DNA of 64,000 bases from Colletes latitarsis. Taxonomy: Eukaryota > Arthropoda > Insecta > Hymenoptera > Colletidae. The translations under genes were made by a program, and so were the position numbers. Below are positions 61,101 to 64,000 of the stretch, in pieces. Every line of letters starts with the position of its first letter. Positions within the stretch are counted from its first letter, which is position 1. The notes beneath the pieces were generated by a model. The model saw only the letters and a program-made list of their open reading frames with translations, was not told where the DNA came from and made no database searches. The stretch spans positions 23,020,001 through 23,084,000 of the forward strand of contig NC_135136.1 of the NCBI RefSeq assembly GCF_051014445.1. The letters are read 5' to 3'.

Positions 61101-62775
61101 TTGTTGGCCAGATCCTGGGTTTTTTCCGTGTTTGAATCACGTAGTAATGTGGTAACACACTGAAGCAGTCAATTAAACCTGGTTTCGATCAATATTTCAG
61201 AGGATAACACCGGTTAGGTCTGGGTTAGGTCTGGGAAATGCGCGCATCTGGCTTATACTTTCGCCTTCATCGCATACTTGTTGGCCAGATCCTGGGTTTT
61301 TTCCGTGTTTGAATCACGTAGTAATGTGGTAACACACTGAAGCAGTCAATTAAACGTTGTTTCGATCAATATTTCAGAGGATAACACCGGTTAGGTCTGG
61401 GTTAGGTCTGGGAAATGCGCGCATCAGGCTTATTCTTTCGCCTTCCTCGCATACTTGTTGGCCAGATCCTGGGTTTTTTTCGCGTTTGAATCACGTAGGG
61501 ATGTGGTAACACACTGAAGCAGTCAATTAAACCTGGTTTCGATCAATATTTTAGAGGATAACACCGGTTAGGTCTGGGTTAGGTCCGGGATATGCCCGCA
61601 TCTGGCTCATGATTTTGCGTTCTTCGCATACTTGTTGGCCAGATCCTGGGTTTTTTCCGTGTTTGAATCACGTAGTAATGTGGTAACACACTGAAGCAGT
61701 CAATTAAACCTGGTTTCGATCAATATTTCAGAGGATAACACCGGTTAGGTCTGGGTTAGGTCTGGGAAATGCGCGCATCTGGCTTATTCTTTCGCCTTCT
61801 TCGCATACTTGTTGGCCAGATCCTGGGTTTTTTTCGTGTTTGAATCACGTAGTAATGTGGTAACACACTGAAGCAGTCAATTAAACCTGGTTTCGATCAA
61901 TATTTTAGAGGATAACACCGGTTAGGTCTGGGTTAGGTCTGGGTTATGCCCGCATCCGGCTCATGATTTTGCCTTCTTCGCATACTTGGCCAGATCCTGG
62001 GTTTTTTTCGTGTTTGAATCGCGTAGTAATGTGGTAACACACTGAAGCTGTCAATTAAACCTGGTTTCGATCAATATTTTAGAGGATAACACCGGTTAAG
62101 TCTGGGTTAGGTCTGGGATATGCGCGCATCTGGCTTACACTTTCACCTTTTTCGCAAACTTGTTGGCCAGATCCTGGGTTTTTTCCGTGTTTAATCACGT
62201 AGTAATGTGGTAACACACTGAAGCAGTCAATAAAACCTGGTTTCGATCAATATTTTAGAGGATAACACCGGTTAGGTCTGGGTTAGGTCTGGGTTATGCA
62301 CGCATCTGGCTCATGATTTTGCCTTCATCGCATACTTGTTGGCCAGATCCTGGGTATTTTCCGTGTTTCAATCTCGTAGTAATGTGGTAACACACTGAAG
62401 CAGTCAATTAAACCTGGTTTCGATCAATATTTCAGAGGATAACACCGGTTAGGTCTGGGTTAGGTCTGGGAAATGCGCGCATCTGGCTTATACTTTCGCC
62501 TTCTTCACATACTTGTTGGCCAGATCCTGGGTTTTTTTCGTGTTTGAATCACGTAGGAATGTGGTAACACACTGAAGCAGTCAATTAAACCTGGTTTCGA
62601 TCAATATTTTAGAGGATAACACCGGTTAGGTCTGGGTTAGGTCTGGATTTTGCCCGCATCTGGCTCATGATTTTGACTTCTTCGCATACTTGTTGGCCAG
62701 ATCCTGTGTTTTTTCCGTGTTTGATCACGTAGTAATGTGGTAGCACACTGAAGCAGTCAATAAAACAAGGTTTCG
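58182..62775 (+). repeat. Mosaic segment built from core A pieces
   Basis: The stretch 58,182 to about 59,243 follows A15-A20 (CGTTGTTTCG, CATCAGG, TCATGCCCGC D, P, B). It then switches to A4-A12, marked by GTAGTAGGTGG at 59,550, CACATAC, TTTGATCACG, C, D, P, B. A piece with GTAGGGATGTGG and GATTTTGCGTTC occurs at 58,182 to about 58,640 and again at 61,188 to about 61,646, offset 3,006 (17 monomers). The last 1.1 kb holds odd monomers, including a 4-bp loss giving CATACTTGGCCAG (61,981) and TGGATTTTGCCC (62,644). Confidence 0.74.
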
Positions 62776-62952
62776 ATCAATATTTCAGAGGATAACACCG
62801 GTTAGGTCTGGGTTAGGTCTGGGTTATGCCCGCTTCTGGCTCATGATTTTGCCTTCTCCGCATGCTTGTTGGCCAGATCTTGGGTTTTTTTCGTGTTTGA
62901 ATCACGTAGTAATGTGGTAACACACTGAAGCAGTCAATTAAACCTGGTTTCG
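62776..62952 (+). repeat. D monomer, first of an identical adjacent pair
   Basis: 177-bp D monomer with CGCATGCTTG. On reading it is base-for-base identical to the next monomer (62,953-63,129). Elsewhere a D monomer of this kind is single and preceded by subtype C, so this is a fresh one-monomer duplication at the join between the mosaic and an A-like copy. Confidence 0.85.
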
Positions 62953-64000
62953 ATCAATATTTCAGAGGATAACACCGGTTAGGTCTGGGTTAGGTCTGGG
63001 TTATGCCCGCTTCTGGCTCATGATTTTGCCTTCTCCGCATGCTTGTTGGCCAGATCTTGGGTTTTTTTCGTGTTTGAATCACGTAGTAATGTGGTAACAC
63101 ACTGAAGCAGTCAATTAAACCTGGTTTCGATCAATATTTTAGAGGATAACACCGGTTAGGTCTGGGTTAGGTCTAGGTTATGCCCGCATCCGGCTCATGA
63201 TTTTGCCTTCATCGCATACTTGTTGGCCAGATCCTGGGTTTTTTCCGCGTTTGAATCACGTAGTGATGTGGTAACACACTGAAGCAGTCAATTAAACCTG
63301 GTTTCGATCAATATTTCAGAGGATAACACCGGTTAGGTCTGGGTTAGGTCTGGGAAATGCGCGCATCTGGCTTATTCTTTCGCCTTCTTCGCATACTTGT
63401 TGGCCAGATCCTGGGTTTTTTTCGTGTTTGAATCACGTAGGAATGTGGTAACACACTGAAGCAGTCAATTAAACCTGGTTTCGATCAATATTTTAGAGGA
63501 TAACACCGGTTAGGTCGGGGTTAGGTCCGGGATATGCACGCATCTGGCTCATGATTTTGCCTTCTTCGCATACTTGTTGGCCATATCCTGGGTTTTTTTC
63601 GTGTTTGAATCACGTAGTAATGTGGTAACGCGCTGAGGCTGTCAATTAAACCTGGTTTCGATCAATATTTTAGAGGATAACACCGGTTAGGTCTGGGTTA
63701 GGTCTGGGTTATGCCCGCATCTGGCTCATGATTTTGCCTTCATCGCATACTTGTTGGCCAGATCCTGGGTTTTTTCCGTGTTTGAATCACGTAGTAATGT
63801 GGTAACACACTGAAGCAGTCAATTAAACCTGGTTTCGATCAATATTTTAGAGGATAACACCGGTTAGGTCGGGGTCAGGTCCGGGATATGCCCGCATCTG
63901 GCTCATGATTTCGCCTTCTTCGCATACTTGTTGGCCAGATCCTGGGTTTTTTCCGTGTTTGAATCACGTAGTAATGTGGTAACACACTGAAGCAGTCAAT
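62953..64000 (+). repeat. Start of another core A-like copy, cut by the window end
   Basis: Matches 33,946-34,993 at offset 29,007, and 20,501 onward in copy 2, covering monomers A9 to A14 and running to the last base. It shares the copy 2/3-specific variants CGCATGCTTG, TTCCGCGTTTG with GTGATGTGG, and CCATATCCTGGG (63,581), as well as TCGGGGTCAGG (63,868). Its own change is ACGCGCTGAGG (63,628) for ACGCACTGAGG. The large higher-order structure therefore probably continues beyond the window. Confidence 0.83.

Larger units (their letters stand above)
1..64000 (+). repeat. 177-bp tandem satellite array filling the whole window
   Basis: The sequence from first to last base is a head-to-tail repeat of a 177-bp monomer. 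Starts marked by ATCAATATTT fall at 1, 178, 355, 531, 708, 881, 1058 and so on, a spacing of 177 with occasional 173-176. About 362 monomers fit and all that I read face the same way. The consensus is about 44% G+C, with + strand composition near 61 T, 43 G, 38 A and 35 C. Most copies differ by a few substitutions, so the array is well homogenised. Both ends are cut inside the array. This is the form of centromeric or other heterochromatic satellite DNA in eukaryotes; the location is inferred. The family is not one I recognise. No stretch over 300 bases holds anything else: no gene, tRNA, rRNA, transposon or CRISPR array was seen. Confidence 0.98.

Noticed and set aside
1..64000. Protein-coding tandem repeat: the 177-bp period equals 59 codons, so frames are kept between monomers.
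   Set aside because: The consensus has stops in all six frames. The longest open stretches on either strand are about 40-47 codons, ended by conserved TAG/TGA or TAA. Variants that remove one stop, such as GGCTTGG at 15,748, extend an open stretch only to about one monomer. No start signal or coding bias is visible.
1..64000. CRISPR array.
   Set aside because: The repeated unit is the whole 177 bp with no unique spacers, and nothing resembling cas genes is present.
1..64000. Known satellites of similar length (human alpha satellite 171 bp, Arabidopsis 178 bp, Brassica 176 bp).
   Set aside because: Only the length is similar; the sequence shows no resemblance to these families as I know them. 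No database search was possible.
1..64000. rDNA intergenic-spacer subrepeats.
   Set aside because: Such arrays are interrupted by rRNA genes every few to tens of kilobases, and no rRNA sequence occurs in 64 kb.

Overview
The whole 64 kb window is one uninterrupted, head-to-tail tandem array of a single satellite DNA family. The monomer is 177 bp, about 362 copies fit in the window, and every copy I read lies in the same orientation. I see no protein-coding gene, RNA gene, transposon, inversion or unrelated spacer. The host must be a eukaryote, because arrays of this size and purity are typical of centromeric, pericentromeric or subtelomeric heterochromatin. I do not recognise the monomer; it does not resemble human alpha satellite or the Arabidopsis or Brassica centromere repeats as I know them. 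The taxon therefore cannot be named from this sequence.

Monomer. The unit is counted from ATCAATATTT and is about 44% G+C. Its + strand is T-rich, with roughly 61 T to 38 A. It contains a conserved 11-bp direct duplication (GGTTAGGTCTG twice, consensus positions 25-46), a 6-7 T run near position 110, an AT-rich junction, and 6-8 CpGs. Linked variants split the copies into two superfamilies: one with TGCCCGC plus CTCATGATTTTG, the other with TGCGCGC plus CTTAT(A/T)CTTTCG. These divide further into at least seven subtypes.

Layout. Positions 1-9,711 form an irregular territory without the 'D' (CGCTTCTGG) and 'P' (CATCCGG) subtypes. From 9,712 on, the array uses those subtypes and has large higher-order structure: a 41-monomer core A (9,712-16,962), a 12-monomer block B (16,963-19,086), A again (19,087-26,339), the last 23 monomers of A (26,340-30,407), B (30,408-32,531), A (32,532-39,784), and a shortened B (39,785-41,377). 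The span 12,895-26,339 is thus tandemly duplicated as 26,340-39,784 with a constant offset of 13,445 bp and no difference at any landmark I checked. Next come a mosaic (41,378-45,091), an exact-length 4,423-bp (25-monomer) tandem duplication (45,092-53,937), a rearranged A-like block lacking some monomers (53,938-58,181), another mosaic (58,182-62,775), and the start of a further A-like copy (62,953-64,000) that runs off the end of the window.

How it works together. Nothing here encodes a pathway. The content is a record of array evolution: unequal exchange in register with the monomer, local 5-monomer duplication, loss of whole monomers and within-monomer conversion. The layers have different ages. 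The 13,445-bp and 4,423-bp duplications look very recent (or the former an assembly artefact), the A1/A2 duplication is older, and the first 9.7 kb looks older or separately homogenised. All offsets were counted by hand from landmark positions; identity values were not computed.
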